Notes: generated by a model not told the origin, from the sequence alone. Positions 8,639 to 17,488 are shown, counted from the stretch's first letter. The stretch: DNA of 64,000 bases from Paenibacillus terrae (GCF_000943545.1 NZ_JTHP01000012.1:1-64000), one strand, 5' to 3'. Program-made: numbers and translations.

Positions 8639-9673
8639 TTAGTTAAGAACCTTAGCTACATACCATCCGTCCACATTTTGCGGAACGACGATAGGACGGG
8701 CCAACATTTGCAAGTAACGAGCTGCAGGTTCTCTAGTTGTCCATGATTGCGGTGTTACCTTGGCACGAACAAATTGGAATTGTCCATTTTCGCCCATGAT
8801 CAAGATTGCACCATAATTGAATTCAAATGGTTTTCCGTCTGGCAGTAACGCAAGTGTTCCAGCAGGAATGTAATCCTGTTCTTTACCTTCTTCGTCGGTG
8901 TATGAATTCGTGTATGACCAGATATGAATAGCAGCCTGACGCAAATAACCGTGATAGACAACCCCCTCTGGTAAGAGTTCTGTATTCAAATTCCCAACAT
9001 CCAGAGTCTCTTTTTCAGCCTTGATTAGTGCGAGCAAAGTAGGATGACGAACTATTGCAGAACCAACCTCAAAAGTAGTCAACACCTTTCTCATGGTCAG
9101 ACCACTTTTACTCATAACGGTCATTTTCTTTTCAGTGAGATACTCAACAACATCAAAAGTTGGGTCCGAGAAGTCTTTACCAGAAAGAACTTCCTTGTTG
9201 GTAAAATCCCAGTCCAATTCCTGATTCACGCCTTCGCCAATTTGCGTTGTCTTGCCTGTGAACATGGTTTCGGACAACTGTTGAACCTTCCGGCGGTCGA
9301 TTGTACTCAACAATTCAGCCGTGTCTTCGATCAAGAGTTTCTGTGCCCGAACATCCGGGGAATCAGGGTTGTACAAAGTCTCTCCAGCACGTCGTACCTT
9401 TAGATCGTTCCGAGTGATGACACGCATAGGCTTAACTAACGCTGGCTTGTACTGCTTGGCAGTAAATCCAGTGCGAAGCACGACCTTACCCGGCATCAAT
9501 TCATTGACATAAGGCGCCAGAGGACGGCGACCTTTCTTGGTCTGGATTTCAATTTCATCGGAGTCGAAGGTTTCTCCTTCGGATGCATATGTGTCCAGTA
9601 GGTAATAAGAATCCTGTGGAAATGCTTCAACTACACGGAATAACTGCGGAAATGCGTAAATATCTTTTGTCAT
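8639..9673 (-). CDS. Phage major capsid protein (lambda E family)
   Basis: A 344-residue protein of the phage capsid E family. It starts MTKDIYAFPQLFRVVEAFPQ and contains RRPLAPYVNELMPGKVV and 'ETMFTGKTTQIG', then the C-terminal strand region ending ARPIVVPQNVDGWYVAKVLN. It follows the decoration protein gene as in lambda (D-E). Length matches the family at about 340. Confidence 0.92.
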   Translation of the reverse strand: MTKDIYAFPQLFRVVEAFPQDSYYLLDTYASEGETFDSDEIEIQTKKGRRPLAPYVNELMPGKVVLRTGFTAKQYKPALVKPMRVITRNDLKVRRAGETLYNPDSPDVRAQKLLIEDTAELLSTIDRRKVQQLSETMFTGKTTQIGEGVNQELDWDFTNKEVLSGKDFSDPTFDVVEYLTEKKMTVMSKSGLTMRKVLTTFEVGSAIVRHPTLLALIKAEKETLDVGNLNTELLPEGVVYHGYLRQAAIHIWSYTNSYTDEEGKEQDYIPAGTLALLPDGKPFEFNYGAILIMGENGQFQFVRAKVTPQSWTTREPAARYLQMLARPIVVPQNVDGWYVAKVLN

Positions 9674-9689
9674 AATCTATTAATCCTCC

Positions 9690-10082
9690 CTATTTAACTA
9701 CTCGTTTTGTGATAAGACCGATATTGCGCATGGCGACCTCGTGTTTTGCAACTGTATCAGTGCCGCCAAACTTGAGAGCATCACGATTAAACTCACCGGA
9801 TGTGTACGCCACAGCCCGTGCGTCCTTAGTCGTAGCGTCAACCTCTTCGTCTGCCAAGATGCAGTATGGATTCTCAATACCGCCCGTCTTACTCGAATCT
9901 ACTGTCACAGTGATGGGTGTTCCTGCGTACGGATCTGTTTCAGCGAGCTGACTTTGTCTGCCCAAGACAGTACCGCGTGTAACCACTCCAGACCCCGCCT
10001 TGACAATAATTGCAATGACCGTTTTCGGTTCGACTCCACCTGCGTACAGATTGTCATACGGCTGGCTTTCGTAAGCTGGCAT
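9690..10082 (-). CDS. Head decoration protein (lambda gpD-like)
   Basis: A 130-residue protein with the HDPD-type pattern: an ordered N-terminal strand, VTRGTVLGRQSQLAETDPYA, and a C-terminal 'LKFGGTDTVAKHEVAMRNIG'. GpD trimers stabilise the expanded capsid. It lies directly between the protease/scaffold gene and the capsid gene, the lambda order. The start overlaps the protease stop. Confidence 0.88.
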   Translation of the reverse strand: MPAYESQPYDNLYAGGVEPKTVIAIIVKAGSGVVTRGTVLGRQSQLAETDPYAGTPITVTVDSSKTGGIENPYCILADEEVDATTKDARAVAYTSGEFNRDALKFGGTDTVAKHEVAMRNIGLITKRVVK

Positions 10083-11311
10083 TATTTACGACCTCCCTTT
10101 TTGTTTTGAAGCTGTTTTGCATACTCAATCATGTTGTTTACGGCTTTTTCGTTTTCAGCCTCATCATTTGATGCACCACCAGCGATTACAGGCGCTTCCG
10201 GGGATACATTTTTCACACCGCTGTCGTCCGAATCTTGCTGACGTTGTGTTCCTTCTTGGCTTACACGCGTAATTGATGCCTGAACGATTTTCATAGCCAC
10301 ATCACCAGCGGTCTCGCCATTTGCGATGGCATCTTTAATAAATGGCTTTGCACCTGGGGCGCCCTCCATATTCGTCAGCTCGTTGATGCGGCTACGTTCA
10401 GCTGCAGTAGCTAGATTTACCACCTCGTTGTACAAGTCTAGGTGTTCGTTTTTCAGTTGGTTTAAATCCATTGGTTTGTTTTCTCCCTTCATTTCGATGA
10501 TCTGATTTTTTAACTCCTCCGCTGTGACTCCAGCCTGCGGAGTGAGGCCTTTATTTTTGTTAACAGCAGTTATTGGTTGTTTGCCACCAGAAAAAAATGA
10601 TGCATTAGGGCTGCCTTGCAAGGGAATTATCCTTTCCGGCCCGCCATCACCAAGCGTTGGAGGCTGATTTGTGAATCCGCCGCTTTTAAGAAGCTCGTTG
10701 CGAACCTTGTTTATGACCGCCTCTGGCAAAACTCCGTCACTGCCGAGCATATCAAAAGCGCTGTTGGTAACTTCTGCGGCGCCTTCACTGAACATTATTT
10801 CGTCCGCAAATCCAAGTTCGACAGCCTTCTGAGCATTCATCCAAGTTGTATTATTCATGAGAGTAAGAAGCTCGTCTCTTGTCTTACCCGTTCGGAGTGA
10901 ATAAGCATTGGTTATCGCCTCATCTGTGCTTCTAAGCAAGGCGGAAGAGCGGTCGTGGTCGTTCTTGTCACCATCAGTCCCCGTTGCCGCGTTGTGAATC
11001 ATGATCTGTCCTGGCGGTGATATCTTGATAACGTCAGCACCCGAAATCATGACCGAAGCAGCAGAAGCCGCTACACCCGTTACTTTCGCCGTGATCTTCC
11101 CGGGGTAATCTTTGAGTAAAGTGTAAATCTCAGCACCATCAAAGGCGGAACCGCCAAGAGAATTTACGTACAATTCGATCTCGTCGCCATTTGCTGCGTC
11201 AAGCTCCCTAGAGATCATCCCCGGGCTCACAGCCGGAATACCAAACCATTGATAAATCCATGCGTTTGCATCCCCGATTATCGGCCCGTTAGCCTTGATC
11301 TTCTTTGGCAT
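10082..11311 (-). CDS. Head maturation protease (ClpP-type S14) with C-terminal scaffold
   Basis: A 409-residue protein. Residues about 1-190 are a ClpP-like serine protease domain with the nucleophile region GVAASAASVMISGAD and the histidine region IMIHNAATG. The rest is a charged, helical, low-conservation tail, typical of fused scaffolds. It cleaves scaffold and capsid during head maturation. The start MPKKIKANGP at 11311 was chosen because GGGAG lies upstream. An earlier in-frame start at 11359 would overlap the portal gene more deeply; the chosen start overlaps it by 23 nt. Confidence 0.9.
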   Translation of the reverse strand: MPKKIKANGPIIGDANAWIYQWFGIPAVSPGMISRELDAANGDEIELYVNSLGGSAFDGAEIYTLLKDYPGKITAKVTGVAASAASVMISGADVIKISPPGQIMIHNAATGTDGDKNDHDRSSALLRSTDEAITNAYSLRTGKTRDELLTLMNNTTWMNAQKAVELGFADEIMFSEGAAEVTNSAFDMLGSDGVLPEAVINKVRNELLKSGGFTNQPPTLGDGGPERIIPLQGSPNASFFSGGKQPITAVNKNKGLTPQAGVTAEELKNQIIEMKGENKPMDLNQLKNEHLDLYNEVVNLATAAERSRINELTNMEGAPGAKPFIKDAIANGETAGDVAMKIVQASITRVSQEGTQRQQDSDDSGVKNVSPEAPVIAGGASNDEAENEKAVNNMIEYAKQLQNKKGGRK

Positions 11312-12986
11312 TTGTGTTTTCACTCCCTTCCTCATTGTCGTTGTCTTTGTCGCCCTCATCAGACGGTTCAGATGGCGTAACCGGAGCTGGTGCAGTTCCT
11401 TCGGTCAGTCCCAGTTCCTTGAGTCGTGCTTTCTCATACGCACGCTGTTGAATGTTTTGTTCCCATGATCCGCCGTTCAGCTCGACCGTTTCCTTTGTGG
11501 CTGTACTTAAATTGTTCTCAATCCGGGTAACAGCAGCGCCTACTTCCTTGGTTGGATCAAGTAAACCTTGACTTGGACCGTGCCATTCAGCTCGTGTATA
11601 GGCAGCAAAAATAGCCGGGTCATCAAAGATGCCAGGCGCGTTTATTCTACCTTTGGTTACAGCCTCAACAAACCATTCTTCATAGATAGGCTGGCAAAAC
11701 GTTTTAGCCAACCATGATCGGCGCATGCGGTACATTTTCCAAGCCTCCAGCAATGCTCCACGAGAAGCCGAGTACGAGCTGGTGAACTGCTTGGTCAGTA
11801 TTTCATATGGCAGTTCAAGAGCTGCTGCAATCTGTTTCAACAGCGCCCTAACAAAAGCCTCGTAGTTCGGATTCGGCCTTAATGGATTGGCGAACTGAAC
11901 GTCCTCCCCGGGGTCCAGATAAACAATAGCGCCTCGGCCCATCTTTATGTTGTCGCCGCCTGTCCCGGGTATAGGTTCTTGATACTGGTTGTGAGTTTCC
12001 GGTTCATCCATGCCATAGGGGTCTTGTCCATCATCCCCTGGAGTTTTTACAAACACGGTGTACATTGAAGTGATGACAGCAGCCATCAATTCCGCTTCTG
12101 TATACTGGTTGAGCAGCTTTAAAGATTCGATAATAGGCGCAATAATCGGTATGCCCCGGCGTTGTCCCGGTCGTTCTGCCTCAAAAAGATGGATGACATT
12201 AATTCTGCCTGTCTGCCCGCCGTATTTCTCGACCCGAACCCACTCCCTTTCGTTGGTCAGATCAAACCTGCTACTGCCCGGATGTCGGTTGCTGAAATGG
12301 TAGGCAACTACCATACCGTCTGCGTCAACCTCAACGCCAGATTGGACCCGATCCACATTGTCCAACTGCACATTAAAGGGCGTATCACAGCGGTCAGCTT
12401 CTACAAGATTGATACGCAAGTCATAAACCGCATGATCTCGCGGAAGCATCGGCAACAAACTGAATACATCCCCACTCATTAAGGTTGACAAGAAAGCCAA
12501 GGCTTGCAACTCATAAAAATCATTGAGCCCTGCCGCATCGCATTTGCTTGTTTCAGCCCACAGCGCCCATTCACGGTGTATGTTCGCCCTCAGATCCTCG
12601 CTTTCTTGATCGCTGAGGTTCAGGAACTTGGAATCAAAGGCTGGGTTGAGGCGTAAGCCGGTACCGACTATGTTCGTTCGCAAACCCTTGTGAGCTGCTG
12701 CAACAACGTCAGATCCCATGTGTAAGTCTCTGGCTCGGGCTCTCAGCTCGTTAATATTCTCATGAATATCTGCATCAGCGTCACCAACTGGCGTTTGCCA
12801 CATGACCATAGACGATTTTGTACGGCTGGCTCCATGCCTGCCATATCCTTTACCAACAAATGACTCTTTGTAGCTATTAATAACTGCCTGGGCTGCTTCA
12901 TGCCTTGCAACATCCAGACGGGACGCCTCTCTTTTAGCCGCAATTCCTGGGGCGACAAAGTTTAAAGTCTTGTCCAGCCAGTTCAT
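11289..12986 (-). CDS. Phage portal protein (lambda family)
   Basis: A 565-residue portal of the lambda gpB family. It has GSDVVAAAHKGLRTNIVGTG near residue 100, 'YTEAELMAAVITSMYTVFVK' in the stem-forming region, and LELPYEILTKQFTSSYSASR near residue 400. The C-terminus is acidic and disordered (EGDKDNDNEEGSE). It forms the dodecameric vertex for DNA entry and joins the tail. It sits between the 77-residue gene and the protease. Confidence 0.93.
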   Translation of the reverse strand: MNWLDKTLNFVAPGIAAKREASRLDVARHEAAQAVINSYKESFVGKGYGRHGASRTKSSMVMWQTPVGDADADIHENINELRARARDLHMGSDVVAAAHKGLRTNIVGTGLRLNPAFDSKFLNLSDQESEDLRANIHREWALWAETSKCDAAGLNDFYELQALAFLSTLMSGDVFSLLPMLPRDHAVYDLRINLVEADRCDTPFNVQLDNVDRVQSGVEVDADGMVVAYHFSNRHPGSSRFDLTNEREWVRVEKYGGQTGRINVIHLFEAERPGQRRGIPIIAPIIESLKLLNQYTEAELMAAVITSMYTVFVKTPGDDGQDPYGMDEPETHNQYQEPIPGTGGDNIKMGRGAIVYLDPGEDVQFANPLRPNPNYEAFVRALLKQIAAALELPYEILTKQFTSSYSASRGALLEAWKMYRMRRSWLAKTFCQPIYEEWFVEAVTKGRINAPGIFDDPAIFAAYTRAEWHGPSQGLLDPTKEVGAAVTRIENNLSTATKETVELNGGSWEQNIQQRAYEKARLKELGLTEGTAPAPVTPSEPSDEGDKDNDNEEGSENTNAKEDQG

Positions 12987-13216
12987 CGGTCAAACGGGGT
13001 GATTCCTCTCACCTTGCTTCTCCGTTTCACTCCCGGATTTTCCAAATCGTCAACGATGCGACCATAATATCTCTTGCGCTCCAGTACCACGTTCATGTCT
13101 GTCCGTGTCATCGACCGACCGGCGATGGTATATGATTTTCCTGTAGCGAGTGCCGTCTCAGCGTCGCACCAGAGCTTGTACATCATTTGAGCCTCAGCTA
13201 AAGTCATTTTTGGCAT
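12983..13216 (-). CDS. Small head-tail joining protein (gpW/DUF6148-like)
   Basis: A 77-residue helical protein (MPKMTLAEAQMMYKLWCDAE) with SYTIAGRSMTRTDMNVVLER, the pattern of small gpW-like/DUF6148 proteins. These sit between terminase and portal genes. The basic C-terminus overlaps the portal start by 4 nt. The ribosome site is AGGAGG, 10 nt upstream. Confidence 0.75.
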   Translation of the reverse strand: MPKMTLAEAQMMYKLWCDAETALATGKSYTIAGRSMTRTDMNVVLERKRYYGRIVDDLENPGVKRRSKVRGITPFDR

Positions 13217-13243
13217 ATCCCCTGTTCACCTCCTTCACATAAT

Positions 13244-15106
13244 TTACAAGCTGCTAGAAACATTCCTTTTCTTTTTCCGCTGCTGCGGCCGTACCGGACC
13301 CGTAACCACGTTTCCCGGCTCGGGTAGTGGCAGGTCAAAATTCGGATTCATCATTTCGATTGCGGCACGGTTATAAACCGCAAGGTCAAGGGCTTCATTC
13401 CGCGCCCTGGTCTGCACCCAAACGGTATAAGGAATCCCGTTTTTGTAGCGGGTGACAAGCTGTTCCGCCGTCAATTGCTTAAAATATTCCTCGTCGTATA
13501 CGAACGGATCAGGGTTATCCGGGTTCGGTAGCGGAAAACGACATGACCCGGGCTTTCCAGGTTCGATTGTAAGCGACGAAAACACCTTGGCCTTACCTTC
13601 GGCTACCCCGAGCCGAATAACCGTAGCACGGTGGACATTGTTGTCTGTGGTGCCGTTTAAAAGAGGTGTGTGTGTACCGTCACCGCTGTCCTCACCTTTA
13701 ATTGCATATATCCCGCGTGAGGCACGAGGTTTGCACCACTTGTAAACCTCGCGAGTGAAGTGTCCGCCTGAGTCCATCAATGTTCGGCGTATGCGAAACT
13801 TCCTGCCCGCTGCGTCCTGCCATGTCCGGGACAAAAATTCGTCCAGATCATCCCAAACATCCTGCAATTTCAGGTCACCATATACCCGGTGATACTGTAT
13901 TCTCCAGCTAGAATAATCTTTTCCCCAGCCATTGACGTCAATCTCGAACCGATTGTCCTGGGTGTCGACCGCAGCCGTAAGGAATTTCACGCCTTCCGGC
14001 ACCCTCGCCATGTACATTTCACGGCGATGCATCAGCATTTCATGTTCTACCTTCTGGCCTTCTTCCTCCCAGGACTCTGCCATAACGGTATTGAAGAAAG
14101 ATTTAAGCAGTTGCGGGCCGCCTCTTTTAGCCTTTTTGAAGTCCTCAACGACCATTTTCCAAGTGTAATTTATGGTCGCAGCAAGGGAATTCAGTTGGAA
14201 TCCACGGGTTTTTGAGTGTTCTTTGCCCGCAATCCACACCGCCCGGTTAGCGTAATCCCGTTTCCATTCATGTTCTGAGTGCAGCGCCCCGCATTCTTTA
14301 CAGAACATATTCACTTCCGTACAAGTGCGAGTTTCTTCGTCATACTGGAATTTGATTTGTTGCCATTCCAGCGTTTGCAAATGGTCGCATGACGGACAAG
14401 GGAAGTGAAGCTTTTCCTGCGTGCTGTCCTCGTACAAGGCTTCGATCCTGGACTTACCCTTAACGGTCGGCGTGGATACGAAAACCATCTTGCGGTTGTA
14501 AAACGTCTTGGTACGGGCCACAACCAAGGAAACCGGGTCACCCTCTTTACCAGCGGATACCGGAAAGCGGTCGATCTCGTCCGCAATGACTACCCGGATT
14601 GGCTTGGAAGCCAATGAAGCGGGTGAATTTGCCCCGGCAATGTTGATTCGGCCTCCTGGGAACGTCTTGTACAGGATCGTATTTCGACTGTCACGGCTCT
14701 TATCCTTGACCACCAATGGAGATAATTGCGGTGAATCCCGGTACATCGGGGTCAAACGGTCATTAGAAAAATCCCGTGCAACCATCAAATCCGGCTGTAT
14801 AACCATGATTGGAGCCGGGTCATGCCCCGTAAAATACCCGATGGCATTCAGTTGCATTGCCGTTTTACCCAGTTGAGCGCCGAACATCATGACAACCGAT
14901 TCAACATTCTTGTCCGATATGGCTTCCATCGGTACCTTCTGGTATGGCGAGCGACTTGTTTTCCACGGCCCTGGTTCTGCTGAGTCTTCCGGCGACAAAA
15001 CCCGGTGTTGATCAGCCCACTCTGCTATGCTGATCGGATCGGGAGGTTTGACAAGACCAATTGTGTCAACAAGAAGTTTGAACGTCCGTTTACGCTGCGC
15101 GTTCAT
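13244..15106 (-). CDS. Terminase large subunit (GpA family)
   Basis: A 620-residue GpA-type terminase. The ATPase domain has Walker A-like GAQLGKT (about residue 75) and Walker B VVIADEID (about residue 170). A zinc-ribbon pair CPSC...CKECG follows near 235-270. The C-terminal RNase-H-like nuclease contains TAAVDTQDNRFEIDVNGWG and LMDSGGH. It packages DNA into proheads, probably cos-type by analogy with lambda. It is coupled to the small subunit by a 4-nt overlap. Confidence 0.95.
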   Translation of the reverse strand: MNAQRKRTFKLLVDTIGLVKPPDPISIAEWADQHRVLSPEDSAEPGPWKTSRSPYQKVPMEAISDKNVESVVMMFGAQLGKTAMQLNAIGYFTGHDPAPIMVIQPDLMVARDFSNDRLTPMYRDSPQLSPLVVKDKSRDSRNTILYKTFPGGRINIAGANSPASLASKPIRVVIADEIDRFPVSAGKEGDPVSLVVARTKTFYNRKMVFVSTPTVKGKSRIEALYEDSTQEKLHFPCPSCDHLQTLEWQQIKFQYDEETRTCTEVNMFCKECGALHSEHEWKRDYANRAVWIAGKEHSKTRGFQLNSLAATINYTWKMVVEDFKKAKRGGPQLLKSFFNTVMAESWEEEGQKVEHEMLMHRREMYMARVPEGVKFLTAAVDTQDNRFEIDVNGWGKDYSSWRIQYHRVYGDLKLQDVWDDLDEFLSRTWQDAAGRKFRIRRTLMDSGGHFTREVYKWCKPRASRGIYAIKGEDSGDGTHTPLLNGTTDNNVHRATVIRLGVAEGKAKVFSSLTIEPGKPGSCRFPLPNPDNPDPFVYDEEYFKQLTAEQLVTRYKNGIPYTVWVQTRARNEALDLAVYNRAAIEMMNPNFDLPLPEPGNVVTGPVRPQQRKKKRNVSSSL

Positions 15107-15591
15107 TGGTCATCTCCTGCCAAGGGATCATACTTTGCAAGAATGAACAGCGCTTCTTCTATCCGGTCTTCCAATAAGCGTCTGATCTCTGGCTCATCAT
15201 TCATATAGGACAGCTCTCCAGCGAGTTTCGGAGGAAGTCCGGTCAGCCTCTCCCGGAAGTTAACCAACAGCACACCCCAAGCGTGCTGAACGTCTGCTGT
15301 CGTATGCAGGTTGTTCCGCTTTTCCTCCAGTTCCAACATGGCAATTTGCTTTTTAATTTGCTCATGCTGTGCCTTTTCGTCTGCGAAACTAATCTTGCCC
15401 TCCTCAGTTGCCCCAGTCACATGTCGGATATATGCCTGTATGGAAGCAGCAAGGTCGTATTTCCCCCGACTTACCTGTGTAAGCACGCCGTCACGAGTTA
15501 ATTGCCCGATCCATTGCTTGGTTTTGCCCACAACTGCTGCAAATTCACTGGTTCCGACGATGCCCTCCGGTCTGTTCTCTCCTTTCCCCAT
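15103..15591 (-). CDS. Terminase small subunit (Nu1-like)
   Basis: A 162-residue protein with an N-terminal winged-helix DNA-binding region (GIVGTSEFAAVVGKTKQWIG) and a helical C-terminal half (AQHEQIKKQIAMLELEEKRN), like lambda Nu1. It recognises the packaging site. The start MGKGENRPEG at 15591 was chosen because AGGTGG lies 6 nt upstream; the ATG seven codons earlier has none. The untranslated 15592..15857 stretch is a likely place for the packaging site. Confidence 0.88.
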   Translation of the reverse strand: MGKGENRPEGIVGTSEFAAVVGKTKQWIGQLTRDGVLTQVSRGKYDLAASIQAYIRHVTGATEEGKISFADEKAQHEQIKKQIAMLELEEKRNNLHTTADVQHAWGVLLVNFRERLTGLPPKLAGELSYMNDEPEIRRLLEDRIEEALFILAKYDPLAGDDQ

Positions 15592-15708
15592 ATCTGACCA
15601 CCTACTTTCCATTTATTCATCAAATTCAGGACGCGCTATCAGACGTATTTTAAGCCCCTTTTTAGCGACGCATTAATAGAAGGGATAAATGTATACGCAC
15701 AACACAAA

Positions 15709-15755
15709 AAGCCCTCAACAGGGACTGCACGAAGCCTGTGGGGCTAAAAAAGGAA
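15709..15755 (-). terminator. Intrinsic terminator upstream of terminase genes
   Basis: On the minus strand AGCCC and ACAGG pair with CCTGT and GGGCT, followed by TTTTT. It lies between a 49-residue gene and the small terminase, so the late genes must be read through it or have another promoter. Confidence 0.7.
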
Positions 15756-15857
15756 AGTGTTTTTCGAATTCAAAATCTACGCGTTTTTCGGGCTCATGCG
15801 CACCCGTACCCATTTTCAAGCTCCAGAAGGACCCATTTTCCTCTCAGCCAGCCAAAT

Positions 15858-16007
15858 TCATTCGATATTTTTAATCACTTCGGGTGCAGTAGCTTTCATC
15901 AATTCAGTTGCCTGCTCATGAGTAAAGCCTCGATCAAGCAGACAGGTACGCATCTCTTTCATTGCATCAGCAAACTTAGACGGCAGGAACTCAACTGTTT
16001 GACACAC
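15858..16007 (-). CDS. Small phage protein with GTG start (49 aa)
   Basis: A short gene starting GTG (reading M-CQTVEFLPSKFADAMKEMR) with AGGAGG 9 nt upstream. The sequence is helical and ends TAPEVIKNIE. It has two cysteines. Good ribosome site and position at the head of the packaging genes support it as real. No family is recognised. Confidence 0.6.
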   Translation of the reverse strand: MCQTVEFLPSKFADAMKEMRTCLLDRGFTHEQATELMKATAPEVIKNIE

Positions 16008-16060
16008 GCGCGCGCCTCCTTCTTTTATTTTTTAATCTTTAAATCATTTGGTATAAAGGG

Positions 16061-16291
16061 TCAGGCAAAACTTATGTCTATGTGTATGATAGACGGTGGT
16101 TGATGCACGAGTATTTTGATTGACTGTACATCCACCTTGTTGTCTTTGGCATACAGTACAACCTTACCAGCTATCTCTCGTTTTAGTTGATCATGGGGTA
16201 TGTCATTCTTTAAATTAACAACGACTCTCATTTCTCTGTTCTCCAATAGATTCATCTGACAGTAGTAATTCTCTTCATGTTCCACAATCAT
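16061..16291 (-). CDS. Small phage protein (76 aa)
   Basis: The sequence starts MIVEHEENYYCQMNLLENRE and contains MRVVVNLKNDIPHDQLKREI, then an acidic/basic beta end IKILVHQPPSIIHIDISFA. The start at 16291 has GAGAGG 9 nt upstream; an ATG 33 nt earlier lacks one. It lies just after a terminator and before the 49-residue gene. The function is unknown. Confidence 0.6.
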   Translation of the reverse strand: MIVEHEENYYCQMNLLENREMRVVVNLKNDIPHDQLKREIAGKVVLYAKDNKVDVQSIKILVHQPPSIIHIDISFA

Positions 16292-16322
16292 CGTTATCAT
16301 CCTCTCTGTTTTATGTATGAAC

Positions 16323-16352
16323 ACAAAAAAGCCACTCTTTTATAGGAGTGAC
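16323..16352 (-). terminator. Intrinsic terminator in the late leader (second)
   Basis: On the minus strand GTCACTCC, loop TATAAAA, then GAGTGGC and TTTTTT. It separates the leader promoter at 16641..16670 from the first late genes. Confidence 0.75.
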
Positions 16353-16477
16353 TTCACCAATCGTATTATGTTTTCTGTATATAGATAACCCTTTTATACC
16401 AAGGTTTTTAGCGTCATATATACTTTATAGCACTAAAGTTACTTTATACGTTTATTAAAAGATTTAAAGAAAAGACC

Positions 16478-16633
16478 GTCCTCATAGCCGGACTGGCCTA
16501 GTTCACGTCTGAAAAAATGACGTGAACCCATGTTTTTTTAATTATCTTTTTAGATCGTTTAAACAGATGAAGGGCATATGAACGCTACGCTCCATATTAA
16601 GATCGTTGTACTTAGTTACTAAATACGAAGGAA
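16478..16633 (-). ncRNA. Candidate late leader small RNA (about 155 nt)
   Basis: The transcript from the strong promoter at 16641..16670 would start near 16633. It contains a perfect 9-bp hairpin GTTCACGTC/GACGTGAAC and then a GTCC/GGAC hairpin followed by TTTTCTTT near 16470-16495, a plausible terminator. No convincing ORF is present; a 17-codon frame at about 16595 has no ribosome site. The layout resembles lambda 6S RNA from pR'. The RNA itself is inferred. Confidence 0.55.
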
Positions 16634-16640
16634 TAAGAGC

Positions 16641-16670
16641 ATTATACTGAGAACCCTATTTAGCTGTCAA
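16641..16670 (-). promoter_or_regulatory. Strong sigma-A promoter upstream of late genes
   Basis: Minus-strand TTGACA (16670..16665) and TATAAT (16646..16641) are both perfect, with an 18-bp spacer. It is the best consensus promoter in the prophage part of the window and points into the terminase operon through two terminators. Confidence 0.82.
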
Positions 16671-16748
16671 GCGGCCTGTTTTAGCCTAAATTCGGCCTTA
16701 TACACCATTTATACATCGGTTCAGTTGGTACATTTTGCACACCATCAT

Positions 16749-16807
16749 GAGAGTGTAATCCACTAAAACCCTTGATACATAAGGGATTACAGCATTCATA
16801 CACTCTC
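16749..16807. repeat. Interrupted inverted repeat (13-bp arms)
   Basis: Left arm GAGAGTGTAATCC is at 16749..16761. The right arm is the same 13 bases in reverse complement, but split by a 9-base insertion, ending at 16807. Between them CCCTT/AAGGG can form an inner stem. No gene covers 16292..17155. It may be a cruciform or RNA structure, or a binding region. Confidence 0.6.
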
Positions 16808-16812
16808 CTAGT

Positions 16813-16865
16813 GGGGGACAATCATCCACCAGTAGAATCATGTTAGAGGGGTACAATCGTCCACC
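16813..16865. repeat. Two 18-bp direct repeats
   Basis: Copies at 16813..16830 and 16848..16865 read GGGG-x-ACAATC-y-TCCACC and match at 16 of 18 positions; starts are 35 bp apart. They lie about 150-200 bp upstream of the late leader promoter. Confidence 0.6.
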
Positions 16866-16954
16866 GAAAATATTCATTATTCATGTATATAGTGTATAAA
16901 AATTCGCTGTAAAATCTTCGACTTGCATGCAGTGCCGTTCACACCCTAAAAGCC

Positions 16955-17014
16955 GAGGTATCAGATTTGAGCCCCCAAGATTCAGAGGATGGAGGTATCA
17001 GATTTGGTACCCCC
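16955..17014. repeat. Two direct repeats with identical 15-base core
   Basis: GAGGTATCAGATTTG occurs at 16955 and 16992, each followed by a C-rich run. Starts are 37 bp apart, about the same step as the neighbouring repeat pair. No ORF overlaps. Confidence 0.6.
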
Positions 17015-17131
17015 AGCTAGACACGTGTTCCCTGACGACGCTCTGTCCTGTTTCTTGGTACCTCAGAATGGGCTGCTGTCAATCGTACAAGCCACTGTAA
17101 TAGTCTCATCACCATACCTCCTTTGGGCAAA

Positions 17132-17155
17132 GAAAAAAGCCGCTCGAATGAGCGA
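17132..17155 (-). terminator. Terminator of the YjcQ-like gene
   Basis: On the minus strand GTCGCTC-ATTC-GAGCGGC and TTTTTT follow the stop directly. Confidence 0.8.
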
Positions 17156-17437
17156 CTATAATTTCAACCAGTCCCGTACTTCCTTGAGACCTCTATATGT
17201 CTTTGATAAAGGACTGTTTTGTTCTAGGTATTCAATGCCCTTCAAGGTGATTTTAGATGCATTAAGCCAAACAATACGGCCTCCTGCTATTGCAACGTTA
17301 CTCAATAACCCTTCATCTTTGATAATTTGAGCAATGTCGGCAAATTCACCTTGGGATAATTCGTAATCAACTGCTTTTGGTTCATTGCCTTCCTGCACTT
17401 CTTTTAGAATACTGTAGATAATTTTTTTTCTATTCAT
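17156..17437 (-). CDS. YjcQ-family phage protein
   Basis: A 93-residue protein (MNRKKIIYSILKEVQEGNEP) with the YjcQ pattern: a helical N-terminus, then IAGGRIVWLNASKITLKGIEYLEQNS, a winged-helix-like half, and a C-terminal helix. The family is common in prophages of Bacillus and Paenibacillus; its role is unknown. The start was chosen two codons after the first ATG-like codon because AGGAGG lies 6 nt upstream. It has its own terminator. Confidence 0.8.
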   Translation of the reverse strand: MNRKKIIYSILKEVQEGNEPKAVDYELSQGEFADIAQIIKDEGLLSNVAIAGGRIVWLNASKITLKGIEYLEQNSPLSKTYRGLKEVRDWLKL

Positions 17438-17488
17438 AACCATCCTCCTGAGTTACCGTATATAGGGATAAGCAAATCGGAATTAATA

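Noticed and set aside
16292..17155. Arbitrium (aimR-aimP-aimX) type control region
   Set aside because: A small RNA and promoter exist, but no AimR-like TPR regulator or signal peptide gene is nearby.
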